NCBI GenBank assembly: GCA_903822375.1
Contig: CAIJOU010000079.1
Location: 1 to 15,893, forward strand
Length of the DNA: 15,893 nt
Direction of reading: 5' to 3'
From: Candidatus Hydrogenedentota bacterium
GTDB taxonomy: Bacteria > Hydrogenedentota > Hydrogenedentia > Hydrogenedentales > CAITNO01
Shown here: positions 7,002-13,886 of the stretch, one piece after another
How the letters are laid out: each line of letters starts with the position of its first letter
Position numbering within the stretch: position 1 is the first letter of the stretch
The notes under the pieces: model-generated
Told to the model about the DNA's origin: nothing
The model's database searches: none
The model's input: only the letters and a program-made list of their open reading frames with translations
Translations under genes and position numbers: made by a program

Positions 7002-8470
7002 AACTGCGCGTTCTTCTGCTGCACGCGCTGGCGCTCCTGCTCGGGCATGCCGGCGCACAGCCCGGCATCTTTCTCGCGCTCCATCTCCTTCTGCTCCGAA
7101 AGGGAGATGGGCAGATTCCCATCCGCTTTGTACCGCATAATCCGGTGCGACAGGTCGTCCCAAAGTTCGGCGCTTTCCCAGCGGGCCTTGTCCAGAACCG
7201 CCACCGCTTCCATGTAACGTTTCTGTTCCGCCAGTTCCGTGGCCTCGATGCGCATGCGAAGCGCGTCGCCCTCTGTCGACCCCAGCACCATAAAGATGTC
7301 CTTCGCCTGTTCGCGGAATTTGAGGGCTTCCTTGCGCAGCCGTTCCGCCTCGGCCGGGTCGGTTGCCGCCGCCGCCGCCTTGAACGCCTCCTCTGCCCTT
7401 TTCTCGAGCAGATGTCCCTGGTTTCGCTTGATGAAACGCGGGGCCACCTCCTGTCCTGTCGATGTCTGCGGGAAGCGGCGCGCATAGTCTTCCCAGCCCG
7501 CAAGCGCCTCCGCGTACTGGCCGTTCAACTCCTGGCAGATAAACAACTGCCGCGGTACCCAGCGATCGTGGGGCTGTCGTATGGCTTCGGAAAGGTATTT
7601 GACGGCGTTCTGGTAGTCCTTGAGCTTCTGCTTGTACACGGCGAAACCAAGGTCGAAGTAGAGCTTGTAGTTGCGCGGATTGTTGCGGATGCCGTCTTTG
7701 AGGAAGTTGATGGCAACGTAATAGTATTTCTCTTTCTCCCCCACACAGGCACTGTACTTGGGGTCCCATTTCCGCTGGGGCCACGGGGTGTCCATCATCT
7801 TCGCCGTAACGTTATAGGAAAGATGCCAGGAACCGATGAGATAGGCCTCGACGAAATGCGGGTCAAGGGCCGTGCAGGTCTTCATCAGGGCGACCATCCG
7901 GTAGTTCTCGCCCTGGTGCCAGTAGCGGTCCACCTGAATCCAGATGAAGTTCGCCGCAACCTTTCGGAATCCGAAGAAGAGGTTGAACAGGCCCACGCCG
8001 CTTTCCTGGGCCTCCGCGTATTGAATGTCCTGGGCGAAACGCAACTGTCGTGAACGGGCCAGTTTCAGAAAGCTGGCGCGCGCGTCGGCCAGTTCGTTGC
8101 TCCGGGCAAGCGCCCAAATTCTCGGGTCGTTCTTGTATTCCTGCGAGGCCTTGCCGATCTCGCTCACCTCACCGGGTTCGGCCGCGGGGGGCTCGGATGC
8201 CGCCTTGGGCTGTTCCTTCGCAACGGCCGCCACCGTGGGAACCAGGCCTGCAAGCTTCTGCGATGCGGCGTTGCACTGTTCAAACAGTTCCTTGTCCTTG
8301 AACTGGCCGCTTTCGTCCTGGAACAGGCGCTCATTGACCGCCGCGGCAAGCATCCAGCGGTAAAACGACTCGGATTCGCGCAGATGCCGCACATGCCGCC
8401 CCTGCGTGGCGGCCAGCGCTAGGATGAGCAGCATGGCCCCCGCGAGGACCAGTTTCTGGTGGCGCTTCAT
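6995..8470 (-). CDS. Membrane-anchored TPR-like protein of an ABC transporter operon
   Basis: 491 residues from the ATG at 8470. The start MKRHQKLVLAGAMLLILALA is an N-terminal signal anchor (about residues 5-24), so the rest is probably periplasmic. A Pro/Ala/Glu-rich stretch follows at ~85-105. The region around FGFRKVAANFIWIQVDRYWH leads into helical repeats with TPR-like spacing (MVALMKTCTALDPHFVEAYL, AINFLKDGIRNNPRNYKLYF, AVKYLSEAIRQPHDRWV, YAEALAGWEDYARRFP). The C-terminus is charged and predicted coiled-coil. The function is unknown; position suggests a partner of the adjacent ABC exporter. AAGGAGG at 8481-8487, ten bases upstream, supports 8470. An in-frame GTG at 8506 would lie inside the permease gene. 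The gap to the permease stop is 5 bases. Confidence 0.85.
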   Translation of the reverse strand: MKRHQKLVLAGAMLLILALAATQGRHVRHLRESESFYRWMLAAAVNERLFQDESGQFKDKELFEQCNAASQKLAGLVPTVAAVAKEQPKAASEPPAAEPGEVSEIGKASQEYKNDPRIWALARSNELADARASFLKLARSRQLRFAQDIQYAEAQESGVGLFNLFFGFRKVAANFIWIQVDRYWHQGENYRMVALMKTCTALDPHFVEAYLIGSWHLSYNVTAKMMDTPWPQRKWDPKYSACVGEKEKYYYVAINFLKDGIRNNPRNYKLYFDLGFAVYKQKLKDYQNAVKYLSEAIRQPHDRWVPRQLFICQELNGQYAEALAGWEDYARRFPQTSTGQEVAPRFIKRNQGHLLEKRAEEAFKAAAAATDPAEAERLRKEALKFREQAKDIFMVLGSTEGDALRMRIEATELAEQKRYMEAVAVLDKARWESAELWDDLSHRIMRYKADGNLPISLSEQKEMEREKDAGLCAGMPEQERQRVQQKNAQLN

Positions 8471-8475
8471 GGGGC

Positions 8476-9306
8476 TTAAACCTCCTTGCGCCAGAAGATC
8501 ACCCACGCCAGAAGAAATCCGAAGATGGCATACAGGGTGCCGTAGGCCATGAGGTTGGGAATCAGCACATCCGTCGGCGGATCATTCGGCTGGCCGTTGA
8601 TGATCTGCGTCTTCAGGCTGAAATTCTGGAGATTGGGAAGCATCTGGTACAGCGCGTTCGCAACCCAGCCAATCATGTCATCAAACCATTTGCCGCTTTG
8701 GCCGGCCCGGTTTTGCACGTCCTTGAGGAACTCGGTCAGGTTGCCCGTGATGTAGATGAACAGGCCGATAATCGTTGGCACCACGGCCGACGTGGACGCG
8801 CAGGACACGGCGAAGGTGAACGCCGAGATGATGAGGAACTCAAAATAGGTCAGCAGCAGCGACCACAGCAGCAGGCTGGGAAACACCTGCTGCCGCATGT
8901 ACAACGCGGCGCAAAACAGGAATCCCATCAGCACCAGATTGACGATGATGATCAACTGCGCGCCAAGAAACTTGCCCAGCAGGTACTGGATGCGCCGCAC
9001 CGGCTTCGAAAGGATGGTGTAGATGACCTTGTTCTCAATTTCGCCGGGCACCACCGACGCAGAGATGAAAATGGTGATCAGCACGCCGAAGATCGAGATC
9101 GTCGCGACGCAGATGTCCTTGATCAGCTTCAGGTCGATGTCCGTCTCCGAGGTCGGGTCGAGGTACGACGATATGAAGCTCGCCCCGAAAATGACCAGCA
9201 GGCTCAGAATCAGGAAACCGATGAGGGTTTTCTTGCGGATGCCCTCCCGGTAGGTGTACACGGCAATGTGCCAGGGGCCGCGGAAGAAATCGATAAAAGC
9301 ACCCAT
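8476..9306 (-). CDS. ABC-2-type transporter permease
   Basis: This 276-residue integral membrane protein has about six hydrophobic segments (roughly 27-47, 66-88, 113-137, 144-165, 170-195 and 250-272). The hallmark of the ABC-2/NosY-like class is the juxtamembrane stretch PGEIENKVIYTILSKPVRR (about 92-110), which lies between TM2 and TM3 and contacts the ATPase. A hydrophilic extracytoplasmic loop (about 198-245) precedes the last helix. The substrate cannot be read from the sequence; relatives act in copper/NosD-type systems, gliding or general export. The ATG at 9306 is 2 bases after the ATPase stop, with GGAG about 9 bases upstream, so translation is probably coupled. Confidence 0.92.
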   Translation of the reverse strand: MGAFIDFFRGPWHIAVYTYREGIRKKTLIGFLILSLLVIFGASFISSYLDPTSETDIDLKLIKDICVATISIFGVLITIFISASVVPGEIENKVIYTILSKPVRRIQYLLGKFLGAQLIIIVNLVLMGFLFCAALYMRQQVFPSLLLWSLLLTYFEFLIISAFTFAVSCASTSAVVPTIIGLFIYITGNLTEFLKDVQNRAGQSGKWFDDMIGWVANALYQMLPNLQNFSLKTQIINGQPNDPPTDVLIPNLMAYGTLYAIFGFLLAWVIFWRKEV

Positions 9307-9308
9307 GA

Positions 9309-10259
9309 TTACTGTCTCCGAGTCGACTGTGCGGCGCCCACGACACGCACAAAAAGTTCTTCAAGCGTTTCGCGCCGCGGCGCAACGCCGATGAGTTTGA
9401 GATTGAAGGCGCGGCACAGCTCAAGCGCCTCATAGGCGGTGATGGCGGACGCCACGCGCAGCTTTGCGCGCGTTCCCACCCGGTCCTCCACCTGCAGCCC
9501 TCTTTCCGCCAGCTTCGCCGCGGTGGCATCGTCCAAGTCGTCCACATCCACCGTGACGTCGCGCTGGACCAGCAGTTCATCCAGCGTGCCCTGGGCCTGG
9601 AGAACGCCCTCAAAGAGGATGCCCACGCGGTCGCAGATCAACTCCACCTCGAGCAGTTCGTGGCTCGAGATCAGCAGCGTCTTCCCCTTGTCGCGCAGAT
9701 TCGCCAGGATGTCGCGGATTTCCTTGCGGGCAATCGGGTCCAGGCCCGTCGTGGGCTCGTCAAGGATGAGGATGGCCGGGTCGCTGATGAGCGCCTGGGC
9801 AAGGCCGATGCGCTGGCGCATGCCCTTGGAATAGCCCCGTAGCAGGCGCTTGCGCGCATGGGTCATGCCGACCAGCTCAAGTGTTTCGGCCATGCGGTGG
9901 CGCAGGTCTTTGCCGCCTAGACCGTAAAGCTTGCCGTAGTACTCCAGAATTTCCTCGCCTTTGAGGAAGTCGGGGTAATAGGCGCCTTCGGGAAGATAGC
10001 CGATATTGCGCTTGACCGAGGCCGAACCGACGTTGGGGTTGCCCAGTATCTCGATGGTGCCCGAAGTCGGGAACAGCAGGCCCAGCATCATCTTGATGGT
10101 GGTCGTCTTGCCCGAACCGTTTGGACCGAGATACCCGTAGATCTCGCCTTGGTTGATGATGAGGTCCAGTTCCTTGAGAGCGTGCACGTCCTGCGCCCGG
10201 AAGGAACCCTCGTACACCTTGGTGAGCTTGCTCGTCTGGATTGCGATGGACACTGGCAT
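9309..10259 (-). CDS. ABC transporter ATP-binding protein (ABC-2 partner)
   Basis: 316 residues from the ATG at 10259. Motifs are Walker A GPNGSGKT (45-52), the Q-loop region IGYLPE (86-91, with Glu where many ABC proteins have Gln), the degenerate signature YSKGMRQR (143-150), Walker B AILILDEPT (162-170) and the H-loop SSH (198-200). A C-terminal extension of about 80 residues with beta structure (DVTVDVDDLDDATAAKLAE) is typical of DrrA/CcmA/NosF-like exporter ATPases. It is the first gene of the operon with the permease and TPR protein. AAAGGA at 10262-10267 is only 2 bases from this ATG but 8 bases from an in-frame GTG at 10253, which may be the real start. A TTG at 10340 opens a longer frame that I consider unlikely. 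Confidence 0.93.
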   Translation of the reverse strand: MPVSIAIQTSKLTKVYEGSFRAQDVHALKELDLIINQGEIYGYLGPNGSGKTTTIKMMLGLLFPTSGTIEILGNPNVGSASVKRNIGYLPEGAYYPDFLKGEEILEYYGKLYGLGGKDLRHRMAETLELVGMTHARKRLLRGYSKGMRQRIGLAQALISDPAILILDEPTTGLDPIARKEIRDILANLRDKGKTLLISSHELLEVELICDRVGILFEGVLQAQGTLDELLVQRDVTVDVDDLDDATAAKLAERGLQVEDRVGTRAKLRVASAITAYEALELCRAFNLKLIGVAPRRETLEELFVRVVGAAQSTRRQ

Positions 10260-10372
10260 GGTCCTTTTCAGCCCGGCCGGAACCTTGCATTTCCGGTCAT
10301 GCGTGGCAACGTGACTCGTGCGGAAACGCTCCGCCTCCAAAGCACTCTAATTCAGTACACTTAGGGCGTCGG

Positions 10373-10401
10373 ATATTACCAGAACCCCGGAAGCAATGCA
10401 A
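10373..10401 (-). promoter_or_regulatory. Possible promoter for the ABC/TPR operon
   Basis: On the - strand, TTGCAT (10396-10401), a 17-base spacer and TAATAT (10373-10378). Both hexamers match the sigma-70 consensus only partly. Spacing and position (about 110 bases upstream of the ATPase gene) are the main support. Confidence 0.3.
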
Positions 10402-10492
10402 AGGAATACCCGCACATCTTCTTATGTGCCACCGGCCGAACACACCGTGTCCGGCCTTGGCCGGCGGGGAAACACGGCACGCAACTCCCAGC

Positions 10493-10546
10493 CCCAAGGG
10501 TCCCATTCCTCCCGTAGCTCCCATAATTCCCATAATTCCCATCGCA
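10493..10546. repeat. 9-bp-period tandem repeat
   Basis: Six consecutive 9-bp units: CCCAAGGGT, CCCATTCCT, CCCGTAGCT, CCCATAATT, CCCATAATT, CCCATCGCA. All begin CCC, and two are identical. On the - strand it would read as a G-triplet every 9 bases. No gene covers it convincingly. It lies about 45 bases upstream of the rightward promoter. Confidence 0.8.
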
Positions 10547-10590
10547 ATGAATGCGGCAGCCTTCCCGCGCGTTTCATTTCTCATGGTCCC

Positions 10591-10619
10591 TTGACAACCC
10601 CGGCTCTTCGTGCTACCCT
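10591..10619 (+). promoter_or_regulatory. Sigma-70-type promoter driving the dockerin/cohesin locus
   Basis: A perfect TTGACA (10591-10596), a 17-base spacer and TACCCT (10614-10619) with the extended element TG C before it. The predicted start is near 10626, giving a leader of about 24 bases to the ATG at 10650. The TGC-TA arrangement resembles the -10 of the transporter promoter at 6859-6888. Confidence 0.6.
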
Positions 10620-10649
10620 TCATGTGGAGTAGACTAGGGAACGGCAAAG

Positions 10650-11138
10650 ATGCAGGCAAGACACTGTATACGCATTATCTGCGCTGTCGCGATCTCGATA
10701 CCAGTCCTTGGTGTTCGCGAACTGGGGTGTCTTGCCTCGGCCGACGTCAATGGGGACCAGCAGGTTAACGTTCTTGACCTTCAGGCCATCATAGCAAAGA
10801 CGCTCCAGCCCGATAATTCGGCGAACTCGCATCGGGGCGGACCAGTCGGCCCTTCCTGCGTCCTTGACTTTCAGCGCGCGCTGCGGGAAGTGCAGTTCGG
10901 CAGCCATGAGCGGGAAATCCCCACCTCAAAACCGAGCGGGCGCGAGATCTGTCTGTTCAGCTATCAGACCGGTCGTCTGGTGGACTTGGTCGATCGTGAG
11001 GTTGAATCAGCATCAACCGTTGTTTTTCCCCCGGTGCTGTCCGAGCCCGGTGAGCACGCTGAACGGTGCATAGTTCCCACCACCACGGAGCGTTACCTCT
11101 TCATTCTAACGCCCAACGCCCCTCCATTCGCCGCCTGA
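10650..11138 (+). CDS. Small exported protein with one intact dockerin-like half-repeat
   Basis: 162 residues. MQARHCIRIICAVAISIPVL is a short signal sequence. Immediately after it, ADVNGDQQVNVLDLQAIIAKTL (31-52) is a textbook dockerin type I half: a D-x-N-x-D calcium loop followed by an LDLQ-type helix. The second half, where a dockerin pair is expected, reads GPSCVLDFQRALREVQ (67-82); it keeps the helix but has lost the Asp/Asn calcium ligands. The C-terminal 80 residues contain three Cys and match nothing I recognise. Two intact halves are normally needed for cohesin binding, so this may be a diverged or decayed dockerin carrier. The Shine-Dalgarno is poor. The strong promoter at 10591-10619 precedes it. 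The stop codon lies inside a palindrome. Confidence 0.7.
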   Translation: MQARHCIRIICAVAISIPVLGVRELGCLASADVNGDQQVNVLDLQAIIAKTLQPDNSANSHRGGPVGPSCVLDFQRALREVQFGSHEREIPTSKPSGREICLFSYQTGRLVDLVDREVESASTVVFPPVLSEPGEHAERCIVPTTTERYLFILTPNAPPFAA

Positions 11139-11146
11139 TTCAGGCG
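11132..11146. terminator. Palindrome over the stop codon of the small dockerin gene
   Basis: CGCCTGA (11132-11138) and TCAGGCG (11140-11146) form a perfect 7-bp palindrome with a one-base centre, and the TGA is part of it. No T-run follows, so intrinsic termination is doubtful. A second inverted repeat, CCGGCA/TGCCGG, lies at 11181-11197. Confidence 0.3.
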
Positions 11147-11347
11147 CTTCGCACATGGCGTTGAATTGCCTCTCGTGAGCCCGGCATGCAGTGCCGGTTC
11201 ACCTGTAGTGTAACCAATACCCAGGGTGCGGCCATTTCAGCTTTGTACTCCAAACATAATCAGTGAGTAGATTGAAATGAACCCATGGACGGTCTCTCCG
11301 ATGCGGATTCTTTCGGATGAGACGTTGACCAGAATGGAGAATGTAAG

Positions 11348-12964
11348 ATGAAAACGTTGTTTAAGTTGCTTTTCCTCGCCGTGGTGGCTTTCGCGGCCGC
11401 AGGCACCGCTTCCGCCGGGACACCGTTCTCGGCTGTGGGTGATGTCAATGGCGACGGGGTCGTGAACGTGCTGGATATCCAGGCGGCCATCGCGCAGGCG
11501 CTGCAAACCGCCCCCGGATCGGCGCTGGCCGATATTGACGGAAACAGCCAGGTGGACATTGGGGATGTGCAGAACCTGATTAACACAACCCTGGGAACCG
11601 GTGGCCTCCTGCAGCGCGTAAAGGGCATTCTGTCCGCCCCGGAAGACGTTCTGCTGGCAGGGGTTACGCTGGCGGCGGTTTCGCAGGATGGAGACCAGGT
11701 CGTCGTGACCGTGGACCCGACTACTGGAGCCTTTAGTATCAAGCTGCCGGTCAGGAAGGTATGGTCCTTCGTGTTTGCCACAGTGCCCGATGCAGCTGGC
11801 AACCAGGAGACGGGCACCGTGCAGTTCACCATTGCCGGAGTCACTTCAGCAGTGCTGCCCCTTGCCGACCTGTCTCAGTGTGACGTGCTGGACCTTGGCA
11901 CGCTTACCTTTGGTCCGGTTATTACAGTCACTGCCGACATTCGGGACCTGCTGGCGCACATCAACAAGCAGGATCTTCTTGCCGATGCCGACGGAAACGG
12001 CATCCCTGATTTTCTCGACAGGATCATCGATCAGGCGGCAAAGCTTCCCATCTTCGACTGCGGCGCGCCGGCCGGCACCAAGATGGGCCTGCCGATAACG
12101 CTGCCGTGCGTGGATGTCGCGGCGATAAAGAGTCTGATCAAAGACTGCGTTGCCAACAATATTGACTCTATTACAGACGTGAGTCTGGTCGATGCCAACG
12201 GCAACCACATTCCTGACTTCCTGGAGCCGTTCCTTGTCTGTCTGCGCGATGGCGTCCAGACCTGGCTGCAGCAGAACAACATCACGGTGCCCGCACAGGC
12301 GATGGACTTCCTGATGAACGCCGTTTCGCAGCATCTTCCGGAGTTGTTGGGTGCGCTGCACCTGCCCCGCCTGACAGACACGAACGGCGACGGCATCCCC
12401 GACAACTTGGGCCATGGCATGGGGTTCCCGCACATTCCGCCCGCGATGGATGCCAACGGCGACGGCATTCCCGATTTCCTGCAGCACCGCCCGCCGCATC
12501 CCGCTGCCGAGGGTGAGGGCGAGCCTGAAGTCCAGACCGCCACAGTTCCCAACGTGGTCGGCATGACGCTGGAAGACGCAAAGACCGCGATTGCGGCCGC
12601 CGGTTTCCCGCTTGGCGCAATTGCCCGCAGGCACAGTGACACGGTGCCTGTTGACCAGGTCATGGCGCAGAGACCCGAAGCGGACAAAACCGTTCCGGTG
12701 AACGCGCCGGTGTCCGTCGAGGTGTCGACAGGACCCGCCCCCGCGCCGGTTGCCGTACCCAATATCGTTGGCATGACGCAGGATGATGCCCAGTCCGCCA
12801 TCGTCGCGGCAGGCCTCTCCGTTGGCCTTGTAAGGGAGCAGAACGATGCCACCGTCCCGCAGGGACAGGTCATCCGGCAGTTCCCCCCCTCCGGGACGAT
12901 GGTTCCGCCGGGTTCGCCGGTGAACTTCCTCGTGTCCCTGGGAACGGGCACCACTGCGTCATGA
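11348..12964 (+). CDS. Exported dockerin - Ca-repeat - double PASTA protein
   Basis: 538 residues with this domain order: signal peptide (1-23, ending TASA); a complete dockerin-like pair, GDVNGDGVVNVLDIQAAI (31-48) and ADIDGNSQVDIGDVQNLI (61-78), each with a D-x-[ND]-x-[DN] calcium loop; a beta-rich domain (~85-195) resembling a carboxypeptidase-regulatory-like fold. Four short calcium-binding repeats of the D-x-[DN]-G-[ND]-x-I-P-D type follow (DADGNGIPDF 213-222, DANGNHIPDF 282-291, DTNGDGIPDN 344-353, DANGDGIPDF 368-377). Then come the linker AAEGEGEPE (386-394) and two PASTA domains, each starting VPN[VI]VGMT (400 and 470). PASTA modules usually bind peptidoglycan on Ser/Thr kinases and PBPs, but there is no kinase here. 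The dockerin is N-terminal, opposite to most cellulosomal enzymes. GGAGA at 11336-11340 supports the start. The stop overlaps the next ATG. Confidence 0.9.
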   Translation: MKTLFKLLFLAVVAFAAAGTASAGTPFSAVGDVNGDGVVNVLDIQAAIAQALQTAPGSALADIDGNSQVDIGDVQNLINTTLGTGGLLQRVKGILSAPEDVLLAGVTLAAVSQDGDQVVVTVDPTTGAFSIKLPVRKVWSFVFATVPDAAGNQETGTVQFTIAGVTSAVLPLADLSQCDVLDLGTLTFGPVITVTADIRDLLAHINKQDLLADADGNGIPDFLDRIIDQAAKLPIFDCGAPAGTKMGLPITLPCVDVAAIKSLIKDCVANNIDSITDVSLVDANGNHIPDFLEPFLVCLRDGVQTWLQQNNITVPAQAMDFLMNAVSQHLPELLGALHLPRLTDTNGDGIPDNLGHGMGFPHIPPAMDANGDGIPDFLQHRPPHPAAEGEGEPEVQTATVPNVVGMTLEDAKTAIAAAGFPLGAIARRHSDTVPVDQVMAQRPEADKTVPVNAPVSVEVSTGPAPAPVAVPNIVGMTQDDAQSAIVAAGLSVGLVREQNDATVPQGQVIRQFPPSGTMVPPGSPVNFLVSLGTGTTAS

Positions 12965-13782
12965 AGACGCCGGCCGCGAAAAGCCTGTGCGGTGCGCTAG
13001 TGGCTGCGCCCGTGCTTGGCTGCTTTCGAAAGGCTGGAATATGGCTCTGGGAAGCGGTTCTTTGTGGGCCGCTTCCCAGGCCCCGGCCTTCGATCCGGCC
13101 GGAATCAGTTGGCCTGGCCGCCGTTGTGGCACTGCTGTTGCTCCCAATGTCCGGCGCCTTTGGTGCTGCGGCCACGCTGACGGTTCAAAATGCCGCCGTG
13201 CCGCCGGGTGCCGGTTCCCTGACCGTCCCCGTTGCGCTTTCGGTGCCTGCGGGCTGTGCCGTGGCGGCGCTCCAGTTCGATGTTGAATTTGATCCGGCCA
13301 TGCTCGCGCTGGCTACTTCCGGAGGCGTTCTGGAGGGAGCCGCGGCAAAAGCCGCCGGAAAACAGCTCAGTTTCTCGAAGCTTTCTCCGGACAAAATCCG
13401 CGTGCTGGTGGTGGGCCTCAACGCCGACGTGATTGCCGGTGGCGAGGTTGCCAAACTTAACTTCACCGTGTCGGGCGGTGAAGTTTCCGCGAAATCGGCG
13501 GTGCAAGTCCGAAACGCGGTTCTGGCCGACCCGAACGGTTCCCAAGTGGCGGTGCAGACAGGCGGCGGAGAAATGAACGCGGGTCCAATACCCGCGCCGG
13601 ACAGCGCGCCGGGCATTTCACATGCTTTGCCGCTGGCTGCCGTGGCCCTGCTCTTGGGATGCCTGGTGGCCGGTGGCATGGCCGCGCGGTTTGCCCGGCG
13701 GCGGCACGTGCGTGCAAGAAACGCTTCGGAAAACTGTCGAAAGAGGTCCCCTGCGCGGTGCGCTGCGCAGAGACATGGTTGA
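12961..13782 (+). CDS. Membrane-anchored single-cohesin protein 1
   Basis: 273 residues. A long, odd N-terminus (1-49) leads into a signal-like segment VGLAAVVALLLLPMSGAFGA (50-69). A cohesin-type beta-sandwich follows (about 71-200), with LTVPVALSVPAG, ALQFDVEFDPAMLAL, the loop GAAAKAAGKQLSF, IRVLVVGLNADVI and GEVAKLNFTVSGGE. A second hydrophobic segment (222-241) is followed by RFARRRHVRAR, predicting a C-terminal inner-membrane anchor and an extracytoplasmic cohesin. It is paralogous to the cohesins at 13887 and 15033. The ATG overlaps the preceding stop (ATGA), so translation is probably coupled. However, the first 50 codons contain a strong hairpin and no Shine-Dalgarno, so a later start is possible; the only in-frame alternatives I see are GTG codons (for example at 13000), which are weak. 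Confidence 0.85.
   Translation: MKTPAAKSLCGALVAAPVLGCFRKAGIWLWEAVLCGPLPRPRPSIRPESVGLAAVVALLLLPMSGAFGAAATLTVQNAAVPPGAGSLTVPVALSVPAGCAVAALQFDVEFDPAMLALATSGGVLEGAAAKAAGKQLSFSKLSPDKIRVLVVGLNADVIAGGEVAKLNFTVSGGEVSAKSAVQVRNAVLADPNGSQVAVQTGGGEMNAGPIPAPDSAPGISHALPLAAVALLLGCLVAGGMAARFARRRHVRARNASENCRKRSPARCAAQRHG
13047..13079 (+). promoter_or_regulatory. Strong 11-bp hairpin inside the 5' end of cohesin gene 1
   Basis: CTGGGAAGCGG (13047-13057), an 11-base loop and CCGCTTCCCAG (13069-13079) form a perfect stem. No T-run follows. It lies between the coupled start at 12961 and the signal-sequence codons, so it could attenuate, stabilise or set the relative output of the dockerin and cohesin genes. It could also mean that the real coding start lies downstream. 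Confidence 0.55.
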
Positions 13783-13819
13783 AATGTCCCATTTGGGCAC
13801 ATGATAGGCTTGCTGGGAA

Positions 13820-13851
13820 GGACGCAGGTTGAGGCAACACTTCCTGCGTCC
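13820..13851 (+). terminator. Intergenic hairpin between cohesin genes 1 and 2
   Basis: GGACGCAGG (13820-13828), a 14-base loop and CCTGCGTCC (13843-13851) form a perfect 9-bp stem in the 104-base gap. No T-run follows, so it may be a processing or stability element rather than a terminator. Confidence 0.45.
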
Positions 13852-13886
13852 GACCCGGCAGGTATTCGGATAATCGAGGTCATTAC

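Larger units (their letters stand above)
10260..10649. other. Divergent intergenic region between ABC operon and dockerin/cohesin locus
   Basis: 390 bases with no convincing gene. It holds a weak leftward promoter (10373-10401), imperfect inverted GGCCGG/CCGGCC sequences around 10435-10470, a 9-bp tandem repeat (10493-10546), a strong rightward promoter (10591-10619) and a repeat-like sequence overlapping that promoter (10598-10629). Confidence 0.7.

Noticed and set aside
8471..8506. GTG start at 8506 for the TPR-like protein
   Set aside because: It overlaps the permease gene, while the ATG at 8470 has AAGGAGG at a good distance and begins right before the signal anchor.
10260..10340. TTG start at 10340 for the ABC ATPase
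   Set aside because: The added 27 residues are unlike ABC N-termini; ATG 10259 or GTG 10253 fit the family and the Shine-Dalgarno better.
10493..10546. CRISPR array
   Set aside because: The units are 9 bp with no spacers.
10297..10659. Possible - strand protein with GIMGIMG repeats in the divergent spacer
   Set aside because: The repeated residues only reflect the 9-bp tandem DNA repeat; there is no start signal or recognisable domain.
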